Positions 30,989 through 41,819 of a stretch of DNA of 64,000 nucleotides are shown here, piece by piece (position 1 is the first letter of the stretch; every line of letters begins with the position of its first letter). Location: positions 1,904,001-1,968,000 of the forward strand of contig CANJKZ010001237.1 of assembly GCA_947471745.1 (NCBI GenBank), given 5' to 3'. The notes beneath the pieces were generated by a model. The model saw only the letters and a list, made by a program, of their open reading frames with translations. It ran no database searches and was not told the origin of the DNA. Made by a program: the position numbers and the translations under genes. The DNA comes from Closterium sp. Naga37s-1 (taxonomy: Eukaryota > Streptophyta > Zygnematophyceae > Desmidiales > Closteriaceae).

Positions 30989-33900
30989 CTAGAAGAAGTC
31001 TACTCCCTCTCGCTGACTGAAACCTCGTGCAACGTAACGCGCCTTGAAGGCAGGCGGAGAACCTGGCGGCCGCTTCACCCTGAAAATCCACATGCCACTG
31101 ACGATGTTCGCCCCAGGTGGGGGAACCTCGTCGACGTAGGTGCCTGTGGACTTCCAGGATGCCATCTCTGCGTCCATGGCTGTCGGCCACTGAGAGGAGT
31201 ACTCACCCGCGATCGCCTCAGCGTAAGAGCGCGGGGCCGGGATGTCTGGAGCATCCGGGTCTCCCTCAGGGGCAAGCAGCATGGACACTAGATGAGGCGC
31301 AGCGGCTGCAAGACACTCAAGGTCCTCCTGCCTGTCCTCAAGGACGTCCGTGCTAAGAGCACACTCACCCCCGACGGACGGAGGACAGACAGACTCAGAC
31401 TCAGCAACAAGACTAGCGGCGTAGTCTAGACGACAGGCAGCAGCAAAGTCAACAAGCTCAGCAACTAAGGCAGACGTAGCAGCAGACTCAAACGACGGGT
31501 CAGTGACAACAGTGGCTAGCAGACGCGTGACAGTAGGGTGCTCAGCACGAAACCAGTCAGACTCGGGGTCCGCAACGACAGGCAGAGAAGACGCAGGAGG
31601 GGACGGCAGAGGAACACGCTGCGGAGGAGAGGAAGGATGACGGACTACGAGGTGGGTGTCGGGGACAGCCGGCAGACGCGGACGAGGAACACGACGACCG
31701 GAACGACCAGAACAGACAGGCGAGACAGGACGCGACGCAAGTTCACGACGCTCAGGAAGACCCCCTAGCTGCTCAGTGTAAGGAGAAGGAGCAGGCAGCG
31801 GTGAGCCAGGCTGTAACGGAAGACCAGTAGACGAAGGGAGACTAAGAACCTGGCGAAGCACAGAGTCAGGCGGTGGCTGAGACGACGGAGATGGCGGAGC
31901 GAAGAACAGGCGCGGCTGTGCAGTGACACCAGCACCAGCAGCTCCAGTACCCCCAGCAGCTCCAGCACCTCCAGCAGTCCCTGAACCCTCAGCGCCAGCT
32001 CCTCCAGGACCAGCTCCACCAACAGGAGCACCCCCAGAACCGGCACCTCCAGTCCCAGGGTCTCCAGCCTCAGTGCCTCCAGCAGCAGCAGAACCCTCAG
32101 CGCCAGCTCCTCCAGGACCAGCTCCACCAACAGCAGCACCCCCAGAACCGGCACCTCCAGTCCCAGGGTCTCCAGCCTCAGTGCCTCCAGCAGCAGCACC
32201 CTCAGGCTCAGCACCTCCAGCCCCAGCAGCTCCAGTACCTCCAGTACGAGCACCTCCGGGACCAGCACCACTCCCAGCTCCAGTGACGGCAGCAGAAGTA
32301 CCTCCAGCGGCAGAGCCCCGAGCTCCAGAAGCGCGACCCTGACGGCGACCGTACCAGTCGTGCAGCTGCTGCGAGGTGAGAGGCACACGGGGACGAAGGC
32401 GGCTACTCCAAGTAAACTGCGCAACAGCAGACTCAGAACCCTCAGCGCCAGCACCCGCAAGAGCTCCAGAACCTCCAGCGCCAGCACCCTCAGCAGCTCC
32501 AGAACCTCCAGCTCCAGCGCCACGAGCGCCAGCACCTCCAGCAGCTCCCAAACCTCCAGCGCCAGCACCCTCAGCAGCTCCAGAACCTCCAGCTCCAGCG
32601 CCACCAGCGCCAGCACCTCCAGCAGCTCCAGAACTTCCAGCTCCAGCACCCTCAGCAGCGCCAGCACCTCCAGCTCCAGCACCCTCAGCAGCTCCAGAAC
32701 CTCCAGTAGAAACAACTCCAGTGGCAAAGTCACCAGCTCCAGCGCCTCCCGCAGTAGGGCCCCTAGCTCCAGCAGCGCGACCCTGACGGCCAGCGTACCA
32801 CTCAAGCAGCTGCTGTGGGGAGAGAGGGAGTCGACGACGAGAGTGCAGCGGCGAGGCACCAGCGGAGCGACTACGGAGACGGCCGCTCCAGGGAGACTGC
32901 TCACCAGACGCCTCAACGCCCCCAGGCTCAGCACCCCCAGACTCCTCACACCCAGGCTCAGCACCTCCAGTCTCCGCACCCCCAGGCTCAGCACCCCCAG
33001 GCTCAGCACCCCCAGGCTCCGCACCCCCAGGCTCAGCACCCCCAGTAGCAGCACCCCGAGCAGGACCACCCTCAGCAGGACCTGAGTCACCAGTGACCTC
33101 AACCTGAGGAGGAGGGTCTACCTGAGACACACCTGAAGGAGCAGGACCGGGAGCGGGGAGGGGGTCTACCTGGGGAGCACCTGGAGCGAGGAAGAGCGGC
33201 AGGGGGGGGGGGAGAGGGGCAGTGCGGTAGGGGAAGAGACGGTAAAAGGAAACCGACTCGTCGAACGTGACGTCCCGAGAGGGGAAGACACGGCGCGAGG
33301 TGGGGTGGTAAAACTGCCAACCAGGCGCGTCAGGGACAAAGCCAAGGAAGACACAGGGAACAGCGCGGGCGGAGAGCTTGTCTGCGGTGGTATCGCGGAC
33401 AAAGGCACGAGCACCCCAGACCCGGAAACGCGACGCATCGCCAACCTTCCCCGTCCACAGCAGTGTGGGCGAGGTCTCCGGCAAGGAGACACGGGGCCAG
33501 AGGTTGAGCTGATGCGCGGCGTACCGGACCGCAAACGGCCACAGAAAATGGGGGGCAGCCGCATGGATCATGGAGGTACGAGCGACCTCCATGACTAAGC
33601 CAATGCGGCGCTCAGCAACCCCATTCTGCTGCGGAGAGGCCGGAAGCGTGAACGACTGGCGGATGCCGTGCTCCGCACAGTAGGCTGCCAAGAGGTCTGA
33701 GGAGAACTCACCACCTCTGTCAGAGTGCAGACGTAGGACAGGAAAGTCCGACTGGAACCGCTCGCGGAGCTGGAGATGAACAGCGCGGATCCAGGGGATC
33801 AAAACATCAGGGACCTCCCCCTTGCTGCGCAAGGGGAAGACCGTGGTGTAACGCTTGTAGTCGTTGACGACCAGCAGGAAGTACCGCTCGTGGCCCCGTC

Positions 33901-35242
33901 CACGGACGCGGGCTGGGCCCCACACGTCCAGGTAGAGAGTCTGCAAGGGAGCCTCCGTGGGAGGGAACGAGGAGGAATGAGGAGCGGTGCGCTGCCACCC
34001 CTCGACACAGGGAAGACAGGGAGGAGCAGGCGAGGGCGGTAGAGGAGGCAGAGTCTCTGGAAGTCCAGAGACAAGGAAACGGCGGTGCATGCTACGAAGG
34101 CGCTGCACCGAGGGGTGACCAAGGCGGTGGTGCCACAGGACGGTCTGGTGCGACAAAGCGCGACACAAACAGGGGGCCGCTAGCTGACCTGATTCAAACG
34201 CAGACGCAGACGCGGCTACCTGAGGGGACACAGTGGTCAGTGTGTACAGACTCGAGCCAGGCTCTCGGGTGAAAGTGGCCAGGTGCCGACCAGTCCGGGA
34301 GCACGTACAGTGGGTCACACGCTGACCTCCAGGGGTGAACTGGTCAACCCACACATCCTGTAGGTCAGCTCCACTCACCAAGTTCGTAGAGAACGAGGGG
34401 AGGTGAAGACCTGACAGGGAGCCAGACGGGACCGCCGGACACGGCAAGACCGTGGAGGAGTGCGCAAGGACTGGACCCCCAGAGGGGTCTGCCAGGGAGA
34501 CTACAAACGGCCGACGGAGCGGCGTGAGTGTGGTGCTGTCGCGAAAGAAGGAGCGGGAAGCACCTGAGTCAAGTGTAAAGGTGTACACGGCCTCAGCAGG
34601 CGCAGTACCAGAGAGAGCAGACTCACCAGCACCTGGAGCAGCAGCCTCACCAGCACCTAGAGCAGGAGACGCACTAGCACCTAGAGCAGCAGCCTCACCA
34701 ACACCTAGCGCAGGAGACGCACTAGCACCTAGAGCAGCAGGCTCTATACCTGGGTCAGGCGGTACGCACAGGGAACAGGCACGGTCAGCACTAGTAGGCA
34801 ATGCATACATGGCAGTGAGAATAGCATCATAGTCAAGAGCAAAGATATCTACCCTCTGTCCAAGCAGCTCCAGCCAAGAGGGGAGCTCAGCCTCGTCGCC
34901 AAACTCGGTACGCCAGGCGTCGCTCAGACGGGCGAAGCAGCGGGACTGTGTGTGACCAAGCGTCCCGCAAGTCTGACCAGTCCGATCACCTGTGCTAATG
35001 ACGTATGGGCAGCGAACGGTACTCAAAGACCCTCTACTCTGAGCGTACCACTCGTGAAGCTGCTGGGACGTAAGTGTCTCGCGTGGACGCCGCTGCAGCT
35101 GCAGCTGGCCACTGCCAGACGCTCCCAACTGACCAGCTCCAGGGCGACAGCTACGACGGCGACCGCCACAACCCCAACTAGCGTACCACTCACTAAGCTG
35201 CTGTGGCGTGAGAGACTCGCGTGAACGTCGCTGGAGCTGCAT
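30989..35242 (-). CDS. C1 polyprotein, first part: gag, protease, integrase, start of RT
   Basis: 1,417 residues to an in-frame TAG. Order: two copies of a QQL-x-EWYA motif (~12-20, ~58-67), a Cys/His finger (CPYVISTGDRTGQTC...H....C, ~79-103), Ala/Gly-rich spacer, protease LDSGAS (Asp 225), pre-integrase HHRLGHPS (~370), integrase catalytic Asp 439, Asp 508 and Glu 544 (D,D-35-E spacing), then a ~430-residue Gly/Ala/Glu/Pro-rich linker with two more QQL-x-WY motifs, and the reverse transcriptase N-terminus (WIFRVKRP...ARGFSQREGVDFF). A conventional long gag capsid domain is not apparent; the start may lie upstream. The stop replaces a codon conserved in copia RT. The pol frame resumes in the same frame at 30,988. 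Confidence 0.85.
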   Translation of the reverse strand: MQLQRRSRESLTPQQLSEWYASWGCGGRRRSCRPGAGQLGASGSGQLQLQRRPRETLTSQQLHEWYAQSRGSLSTVRCPYVISTGDRTGQTCGTLGHTQSRCFARLSDAWRTEFGDEAELPSWLELLGQRVDIFALDYDAILTAMYALPTSADRACSLCVPPDPGIEPAALGASASPALGVGEAAALGASASPALGAGEAAAPGAGESALSGTAPAEAVYTFTLDSGASRSFFRDSTTLTPLRRPFVVSLADPSGGPVLAHSSTVLPCPAVPSGSLSGLHLPSFSTNLVSGADLQDVWVDQFTPGGQRVTHCTCSRTGRHLATFTREPGSSLYTLTTVSPQVAASASAFESGQLAAPCLCRALSHQTVLWHHRLGHPSVQRLRSMHRRFLVSGLPETLPPLPPSPAPPCLPCVEGWQRTAPHSSSFPPTEAPLQTLYLDVWGPARVRGRGHERYFLLVVNDYKRYTTVFPLRSKGEVPDVLIPWIRAVHLQLRERFQSDFPVLRLHSDRGGEFSSDLLAAYCAEHGIRQSFTLPASPQQNGVAERRIGLVMEVARTSMIHAAAPHFLWPFAVRYAAHQLNLWPRVSLPETSPTLLWTGKVGDASRFRVWGARAFVRDTTADKLSARAVPCVFLGFVPDAPGWQFYHPTSRRVFPSRDVTFDESVSFYRLFPYRTAPLPPPLPLFLAPGAPQVDPLPAPGPAPSGVSQVDPPPQVEVTGDSGPAEGGPARGAATGGAEPGGAEPGGAEPGGAEPGGAETGGAEPGCEESGGAEPGGVEASGEQSPWSGRLRSRSAGASPLHSRRRLPLSPQQLLEWYAGRQGRAAGARGPTAGGAGAGDFATGVVSTGGSGAAEGAGAGGAGAAEGAGAGSSGAAGGAGAGGAGAGGSGAAEGAGAGGLGAAGGAGARGAGAGGSGAAEGAGAGGSGALAGAGAEGSESAVAQFTWSSRLRPRVPLTSQQLHDWYGRRQGRASGARGSAAGGTSAAVTGAGSGAGPGGARTGGTGAAGAGGAEPEGAAAGGTEAGDPGTGGAGSGGAAVGGAGPGGAGAEGSAAAGGTEAGDPGTGGAGSGGAPVGGAGPGGAGAEGSGTAGGAGAAGGTGAAGAGVTAQPRLFFAPPSPSSQPPPDSVLRQVLSLPSSTGLPLQPGSPLPAPSPYTEQLGGLPERRELASRPVSPVCSGRSGRRVPRPRLPAVPDTHLVVRHPSSPPQRVPLPSPPASSLPVVADPESDWFRAEHPTVTRLLATVVTDPSFESAATSALVAELVDFAAACRLDYAASLVAESESVCPPSVGGECALSTDVLEDRQEDLECLAAAAPHLVSMLLAPEGDPDAPDIPAPRSYAEAIAGEYSSQWPTAMDAEMASWKSTGTYVDEVPPPGANIVSGMWIFRVKRPPGSPPAFKARYVARGFSQREGVDFF
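31765..33100 (-). repeat. Codon-level repeats in the C1 integrase-RT linker
   Basis: Inside the C1 frame, degenerate repeats code for (G-A-G-A-G-G/E)n and (E-P-G-G-A)n runs, about 430 residues. Period blocks of 30-100 bp recur, for example the segment around 31,995-32,090 and its near copy at 32,100-32,190. Indels here stay in multiples of three, so the frame is kept open. Confidence 0.75.
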
Positions 35243-36222
35243 CTGGCCACCGCCAGTAGCAGTAATAGCAGCAGCAGTCTAGCAGTAGTAGTAGCGCGGG
35301 CAGGGCAGGCGCGGCAGGCAGGCAGGCAAGCAGGCGTGGCAGGCAGGCAGGCAGGCAGGCAGGCAGGTGCTCACCAGTGGCGAGAAGGGCAGGCGCACGA
35401 CGGCGGCGACGGCGGGGCCGCGACAGCTGCGGCAGAGCAGGACCGCGTCGGAGGTAGGGCAGGTCCGCGACTGCTGCTGCAGGGCGGGGACGTGACGGCG
35501 GCAGAAGGCTCCGCGGCAACTGCTGCAGGACAAGGCCGCGACGGCTGCAGGAGGCTCCGCGGCAGCTGCTGTAGGGCGGGGCCGCTACTGTGGCAGGGCG
35601 CTCCGCGGCAGCTACTGCAGGAGTGACTGTGGCGTCCAGGGGCAGCCGCGGCGCGCGAGGCTGCAGCGCGCTACGCGAGCCGCGGGCGCGGCGCGCGAAG
35701 CCGCCGCGGGCTGCGCGAGGACGGCAGCCGCGGCGCGCGGGGCTGCAGCGCGACGCGCGGGCAGCGAACGCGACGCGCGGGGCTGCAGCATGACGCACGG
35801 GCAGCGGGCGCGGCGCGCGAAGCCGCCGCGGGCTGCGCGAGGACGGCAGCCGCGGCGCGCGGGGCTGCAGCGCGACGCGCGGGCTGTGGGCGCGACGCGC
35901 GGGGCTGCAGCGCGACGTGCGGGCTGTGGGCGTGACGCGCGGGGCAGCGATCTGGCGGGGCGGCGCCCTGGCCTGACGGGCCTGCAGCGGCGGCTCGCAG
36001 GCGTGACGTGTCTGCAGGTGCAGCGCGTGGGTCTTACGGGCCTGCAGGGGCGGCGCAATGACCTAGGGCAGCAGTAGGCAGCACGAGGGCTGCAGGACGG
36101 CGCGCACAGCGCAGCACGTCACAAGGCAAGGCAGGCAGGCAGGCCAACACGTGGGGTAACGCGGTAACCGCAACGGTAGGTGGGCCCGAAAAAATAAAAA
36201 AAACCGGTCCTACGGACCTAGT
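35243..36222 (-). other. C1 leader with GC-rich repeats
   Basis: Between the primer site and the polyprotein start. Holds a GGCAGGCAGGCAG run (35,310-35,370) and imperfect repeats of GCGCGCGGGGCTGCAGCG (35,640-35,950). Some open frames occur in several phases, but no gag-like motif is visible. Confidence 0.5.
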
Positions 36223-36234
36223 GCTCTGAAACCA
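36223..36234 (-). promoter_or_regulatory. C1 primer-binding site (tRNA-iMet)
   Basis: TGGTTTCAGAGC on the minus strand directly abuts the 5' LTR. It is one base off the TGGTATCAGAGC primer site common in plant copia elements and present in C3. Confidence 0.85.
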
Positions 36235-36368
36235 TGTCAGAATCTAGTAGCAGGAATGATTGAACTATGAAAGAGTTGGGTACAAGTATGAAACCCTAAA
36301 AGGGGCTGTACCCCATATTGGCTACCCCACTACAGCCTACACATATATAACAAGCATATGCTTTGACA
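36235..36368 (-). repeat. C1 5' LTR
   Basis: 134 bp, one mismatch to the 3' LTR; would carry the element promoter. Confidence 0.93.
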
Positions 36369-36373
36369 ACTTT

Positions 36374-37334
36374 TGTCGCATGATCCCAGTTTAGCTATTG
36401 AACTGATTCTGATTACTGGAATGGCTGTAGTCACTGGATTTACTATAATATTGAATCTGCAAGTCAGTTATAAGACCATAAGAATCAAAATGATTGTGCA
36501 TCTCATCATGTCTAGTGGTGGAGGTGATCATTCTGACACCAGCGCGTCGCATCTTGTGGATAAGGCCTGATGCGAGTACTTGGCGGAGCTTGATTGGACC
36601 ACCAATCTCTAGTCTGCGACCTCCTCAATGTATCGCCAGGGTGAGCCGACCTGTGAATGTCTCAACGACACTCATTTGCATCGCTTCTCGTCAAGGTCAT
36701 ATGATGCGTTTTCACGACCTGTTAAGCAGCGAGCGTCGTTCGGGAGTTTGTCACTCTATTTTGTTAGTGTCTCCTTTGGTCACCTTCATGTCTCCTTTTC
36801 TACTGGCTACTTGAAAGGTCCTCATGTGGTTCTACAATGTTGACTTTTACTTACTAGCATGTCGGCCTAAATTTCCTCAGGTCGAATTCATATTTTCTAA
36901 GAGGTCAACGACTGATTTTCGTAGGACAACCTCAGCCTTTGCAGGTTGTTCTTTGGTTAAGACAGGTCAGTGTGAAAGTCTCGCTGCTGCAAAGCATCAT
37001 AGCTCCATAGCATCATGCTTCTGTGATCAGTTATTCCTTCCATCTCCTTCAAATTCCCTTTCAATACCGAGCTAGACAGCAGACGCCATCCGAGCCATGC
37101 ACAAGAAGGCCACACCTCGTTTCTGGCTCGCGAAAGAATGATGAATTACTTCTTCTTTTCTCCTCCCCCACCCTCCAGCAGGTGGGAGACAACATGCGAG
37201 CCGTTCACAAGGAGGTAATTCTAAGTTCCTTTCAATCTCCCGCTCCCCCCGGTAATTCTTACCGCCATTGCGTCCTTGTGATTCGTTGTTTCCCACACTC
37301 CAACAAGGTGGAAGAAGACATGCGGAGTCAACTC
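36374..37334. other. Unassigned DNA between copia elements C1 and C2
   Basis: AT-rich, only short open frames without known motifs. It is the continuation of the locus into which C1 inserted. Confidence 0.4.
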
Positions 37335-37780
37335 TGTTACAATCTGAAAGAGGACGTTTATAGAATCGTTTCAGGTTGATCACATGATAGTGTAGCAGCG
37401 GAAGTTTGCTAGTGAGGTCGGGCACGGACCCTGTCAGAAGAAGGAGATTTGAATCTCGACAGAAGTGATTATAGCAGTGCGGTACAAGGGTTTATATAGG
37501 GATACAACAGGAATACGAAGGGTCCTAGCTAGCCATGTACTCTGAGGGGGTACATCCCCTTTAGGGCTAATCTAGATGCAGGATTGCAACCGTGCGGTTC
37601 GGTAACCGTACGCGGTTCGGTAACCGTTTGAATGTTTTCCCGCGCATTGCACATCGATTTTTTCCTGCTTTGTAACTATCTGCGATATCTGTCTTGACGC
37701 TCGGTCTTCGTCCTCGCTGTCATCTTCGCGTTAAGGGTTCGTTACTTTAGGAATGTTATTCAACAATTCATATCGTAACA
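37335..37780 (-). repeat. C2 3' LTR
   Basis: 446 bp with TGTTAC...GTAACA ends. In element orientation a GAATGAAGGGGAG polypurine tract (37,781-37,793) directly precedes it. No second copy in the window, so the right limit rests on the tract and the left one on the inverted end. Confidence 0.7.
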
Positions 37781-37793
37781 CTCCCCTTCATTC

Positions 37794-40700
37794 CTGGAGA
37801 AGCGAAGTCTTGACGCGCTTGATTATACCGCAAATATTAACGCAGTGCTGGTACTGCTGACGTGACAGCTTCTTGGTGAGAAAGTCAGCTGCCATGTCAC
37901 CGGCGGGACAGTAAGCCAAGATAACTTTGCCCTTGTCAACTTCGTCTTTGACGAAGAGGTAGCGGAGTGCGATGTGCTTGGTGCGGTTGACGAAGCCGGG
38001 TTTGTTCGCGATCTTGATCGCGCTTTGGTTGTCGCTGTGAAGTTTGAAATTCTCAGACGTCACTATTTTCGCCTCCTGGAGCAGCTCTTCGAGGTAGAGT
38101 CCTTTGCGGACAGCTGATGTGGCAGCGATGAACTCGGCTTCAGCAGAGGAGAGCGCCACCATTTCCTGCTTCTGTGAGTTCCAGGAAATTGGTCCAGTGG
38201 GTTCAAGGCGGAAGAGGAAGCCAGTTCGGGACCGTCAATTCGCAGGATCGGCAGCATGATCAGCGTCCATGTAGCCAACGAGGCTGAAGGCACGGGTCGT
38301 GAGAGTTGAATAGGTGAGACCGATGTGAGGCATGGAGATGAAGTACTGCAGGGCGCGCTGTAAATCCAACATGTTCTCCCCTTCAGGTCGCTTAGCGTAC
38401 TGAGCGAGCTGGCTGGAAATGTAGGAGAGGTCGGGCCTGCAGGTGACCGCAGCAAAGAGAAGGCAACCAAGTTGCTGTTGGTACAGTTGGTGTCCAGATG
38501 GGTTGAGTCGGGTGGTGTTGAGTTGGTGAGGTGTGGCCGGGGTGCGGTAGGGGGTGGAGAGGTTCGCCGGCTTGATATTGAATTTTGCAGACAGGGTTTC
38601 GGCGTACTTGGCAGCGGAGAGGTGAATGGCGTCAGCTGCGTAGGAGATGTTCAGACCCAGGAACTGTGAGACGTGGTCGGTGCTGGTGATTTCGACACGG
38701 TTGCTGAGTTTTTTCTCGAATTGGGCAAGGAGCTCGTTGCTGGTGCCGGTGTACATGAGGTCGTCAACATATGCATTGAGAAGGATGTAGTCGCCGCGGA
38801 AGTGAAGACGATACATTCCGAGATCATGGGGCAACTGGGTGAAGCCGATGTCAATGAGGATTTGGTGGAGGTGCTGTTGCCAGAGATGCGGCGCCTGCTT
38901 GATGCCGTAGAGGGTTTTCCTTGAGTTGGCAGACGCGATCGTCGCCTTCGCCATAGGTATGTTGGCTGCTGGACGAAGATAAGAGCATCTACTAGCGCGT
39001 AGAGGAACGCATTTTTGACGTCGATCTGTCGGAGCGGAAGGTGCTTTGCGGCAGCGATGGCGAGGAGTATGCGGACGGAGGTGTGGCGACTGACTGGGGG
39101 GAATGTTTGGTCGAAATCAATGCCGTGGCGTTGGTCGAACCCGCGCACGACCCAGCAGGCTTTGAAGCGTTCGATGGTCCCGTCAGCGGCTGTTTTTACA
39201 CGAAACACCCATTTCCCAGAGAGGACGCGTCTCCCCTTCAGCGCGACGCGGTCGGCGAGGACCCAAGTCTCGCGGGCTTCAAGCGCAGCGACTTCGGCGT
39301 CCATGGCCGCACACCATTCCTTGCTGTAGGGGCCGGTTAGCGACTGTCGAGAGTTTTTGGGTTCAACCGCCTTCGGCGGGTGAGAGACGGCAGTGTGGAG
39401 ACCGAGGATGTGCAGGCCGGAGATGCCTGGGCTGTGCTGCTGCTCGCTGGTGACTTCCACCACGTCGTCATCGGAGGGGGTGTCGCTTGACGGATGGGGC
39501 TGAGGAGGGAGTCGCGGGAGGAATCGAGAGGATCATCATCCTCGTCCTTGTCTTCTCTCCAAAGGCGTGGTCCTGGATGGTGGTCTGTTGGGTCTTGGTC
39601 CGCGAGCGCGGCTTCGGCTTCGTCAGCGGGGGTCGCAAAGCTGCGCGGAGGGCGATCGTAGCCAGACACGCGATCACTGATTCCACCGACTCTGAGGCGG
39701 TCGGCGTAGCGGTCCCCCTGGAATTGGCAGATGGTGAGGTCTTCGTAGAAGATGAAGTCACGAGCCGCGACCACACGGGAGGTATCGTGGTCAAGGATGG
39801 TCCAGGTGTGATGCTCGAAGATGATGCCGAGATGCACTCCCCATCTCGCGCGATGCTCGAATTTCCTTGTGCTGGCTGTTGCGGGCCGATACTGCACCAT
39901 GCAGCCCCAGACGCGGAGCATGGAGATGTCGCCTTTGTCGCCGGTGAACTTGACGTGCGGGGATAGGTGATCGGTGTTGGCGGTGGTGCTGAGGAGGTTG
40001 TGGAGGCGGACGGCGTGATGCATGGCATAGGGCCAGTACTTTGCGTCAACGTCGCTCTGCTGTAGGAGGGGACGGACCTTGGTCATCAAGGTGCGGTTGG
40101 TTCTCTCAGCGACGCCTTGCTGAGGGTGCGCGTAGGGGAGGGAAAGCTTGTGAATGATCCCCTTCTCCTTGATATATGTCTCAAGCTTGTCGCTTTTGAA
40201 CTCGGCCGCACAGTCAGTTTGCCATTGTTTGAGCTTGCAGCCAGACTGAGTCTCGGGGTTGCTGTGCCAGACCTTGAAGACGTCGTACGCCTTGATCCTG
40301 TGAGAAACGTTTGCCACCCAGATGAATCGAGAGTGGGCGTCGACGAAGGTAAGTGTGTACTCTTCGCCATTGATGCCTGTCTGGGTGAGGACAAGGAAGT
40401 CACTGTAAACTTTATGGAGCTTGGTGTAGCGGTTGGTGCTTGGCTCGAAGAGTTTGAAGGGCTTGTGGTTGAGCGCGACCTCGGGGCAAATGGTGCATTC
40501 GGTGTGGCGATTGGTGTCAATGGTGACATGTGAGCCGTCAGGTCGTAGCAGTGTTCCGGGAATGAATACTTCGGCGCGGATGCAGTTGTTGAGGACCTCC
40601 TGAGAAGGGTGACCAAGACGCTTGTGCCAGAGGTCGGGATGCGCGCGAAGTGCGGGTGAGCGTGCGAAGAAGGCGAGCAGTTCATTGGTATTGGGCGGTG

Positions 40701-40927
40701 CAGGCTGTGGGATCGGCTGTGGAGAGATGGACAGTCCAAAGGCAAGGATGAGTTCGTGGTCAGTGTGAGGTTGTGCTGGTGTGACTGCAGCTGTGGTGTC
40801 ATCTATGTCTGGTGTTTCTTCAGGCAGGTGGGGCCGTGAGACGTGATGTGGTGGGGGTCCATGGATAGTGGAGGGGCCTGGTTCAGGGAAGGGGTTGGGG
40901 TCGAATGGGCCAATGGGGGTTGATTCT
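37794..40927 (-). pseudogene. C2 integrase, reverse transcriptase and RNase H, with breaks
   Basis: Reading leftward: pre-integrase HKRLGHPS and a C-x2-C (40,620-40,490), integrase with YSDFLVL, WQTDCAAEF and GVAERTNRTL (three catalytic residues present, D-35-E spacing), frameshift near 39,480 in a G run, RT N-terminus (KWVFRVKTAADG, QTFPPVSRHTSVR), frameshift near 38,955, RT core with YGIKQAPHLW and YVDDLMYTG, in-frame TGA at 38,235, RNase H (SSAEAEFIAATSA, HSDNQSAIKIA, DFLTKKL) to 37,788. Two frameshifts and one stop make it a pseudogene. Confidence 0.85.
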
Positions 40928-41147
40928 GCAGGCGGCGAAGAAGCTGTACGGGATTCGTGCGGAGAAGGCGAAGGGGAAGTGAATCAGACACACAGTGTTA
41001 GGAGGAGTGATTATGTAACAAGGAGTAGGGGAATAAGCACTGTCGATGTGCCTGTACCTGACTGGAGTATAAACGCAGAGATTATCACTTGCGGCAACAC
41101 CCTCACCTCCGGCCCGTGGATGCTAAGGGGCCTAACACAGGTTCCAA

Positions 41148-41819
41148 ATGGGTAAACACACCACCCTCACCTTCAGTGTACTGAACGTCAATGGTCTTGG
41201 CTGTCTGCAGAAGCAGCAAGACGTTCAGGAGTGGATAAGGAATGCGGCACATATAGCCATTCTAGCAGACACACGGATCTCGGAGGACCACAATTTATGG
41301 AACCAACAGCAAGCGGACACGGTAGTAGCAGCGACTCCTACAGCAAGGGCTGGGGGAGTTGCGATTGTCTTACGCAACAGCGAGGCGTCTTGCTCGGACA
41401 CGGTCAACGACACTTCTGGTCGCCTGGCGTGGGTGACTGTGTCGTGGCGTGGCGTGGTGGTGACAATTGTAGCGGCTTACTTCCCAGCAAGCCCAACGGC
41501 AAGAGCCCCGTTCTTCCGCGATGTGCTGCGGCCGTTCCTTGCTGCGATACCTGCCGGGAATCAGCTGATGCTAGCGGGGGATTTGAACATTGTCGAAGTC
41601 CCGGCGCTGGATAAGACCTCGGGGCTGGGCTCAAGAGGGGAAAATGACAGGTTGATGACCATCTGCAGCAGCTTCGATGTCCGAGATGCCTTCAGGGCGC
41701 TCCATCCCTGCTTGCGGGAATACACCTTTTACGCGGCGGCGGTGCAGGAGAGCATGAGGATCGATAGAATTCTTCTCTCGCAGGCGTTGCTCCACCAGGT
41801 CCATGAGGTGCGGGATTGA
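41148..41819 (+). pseudogene. LINE endonuclease domain (APE type)
   Basis: ATG at 41,148; FSVLNVNGLG, ILADTRISED, LAGDLNIVEVPALDK and RIDRILLS match the ordered motifs of apurinic-type LINE endonucleases. A frameshift near 41,812 ends this frame; the closing TDHWSAV motif (His of the active site) is in the next frame. Confidence 0.85.

Larger units (their letters stand above)
29311..36368 (-). mobile_element. Complete Ty1/copia retrotransposon C1
   Basis: LTRs 29,311-29,444 and 36,235-36,368 are 134 bp each, with one visible mismatch (AACAAGAATATG / AACAAGCATATG) and TGTCA...TGACA ends. Both sides carry the 5 bp target duplication ACTTT (29,306-29,310; 36,369-36,373). The primer site adjoins the 5' LTR on the minus strand, and a GGGGGTG purine tract adjoins the 3' LTR. 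The coding order PR-INT-RT-RH defines copia. One in-frame TAG (30,989-30,991) divides the polyprotein. High LTR identity suggests a young insertion. Its 3' part is duplicated at 19,911-20,795. Confidence 0.95.

Noticed and set aside
32360..33085. Plus-strand Ser/Thr- or Pro/Ala-rich frames
   Set aside because: Antisense of the low-complexity linker in the C1 polyprotein.
40086..40802. Ser/Pro/Thr-rich minus-strand frame
   Set aside because: Out-of-frame shadow of the C2 pre-integrase and integrase region, which reads HKRLGHPS in the neighbouring frame.
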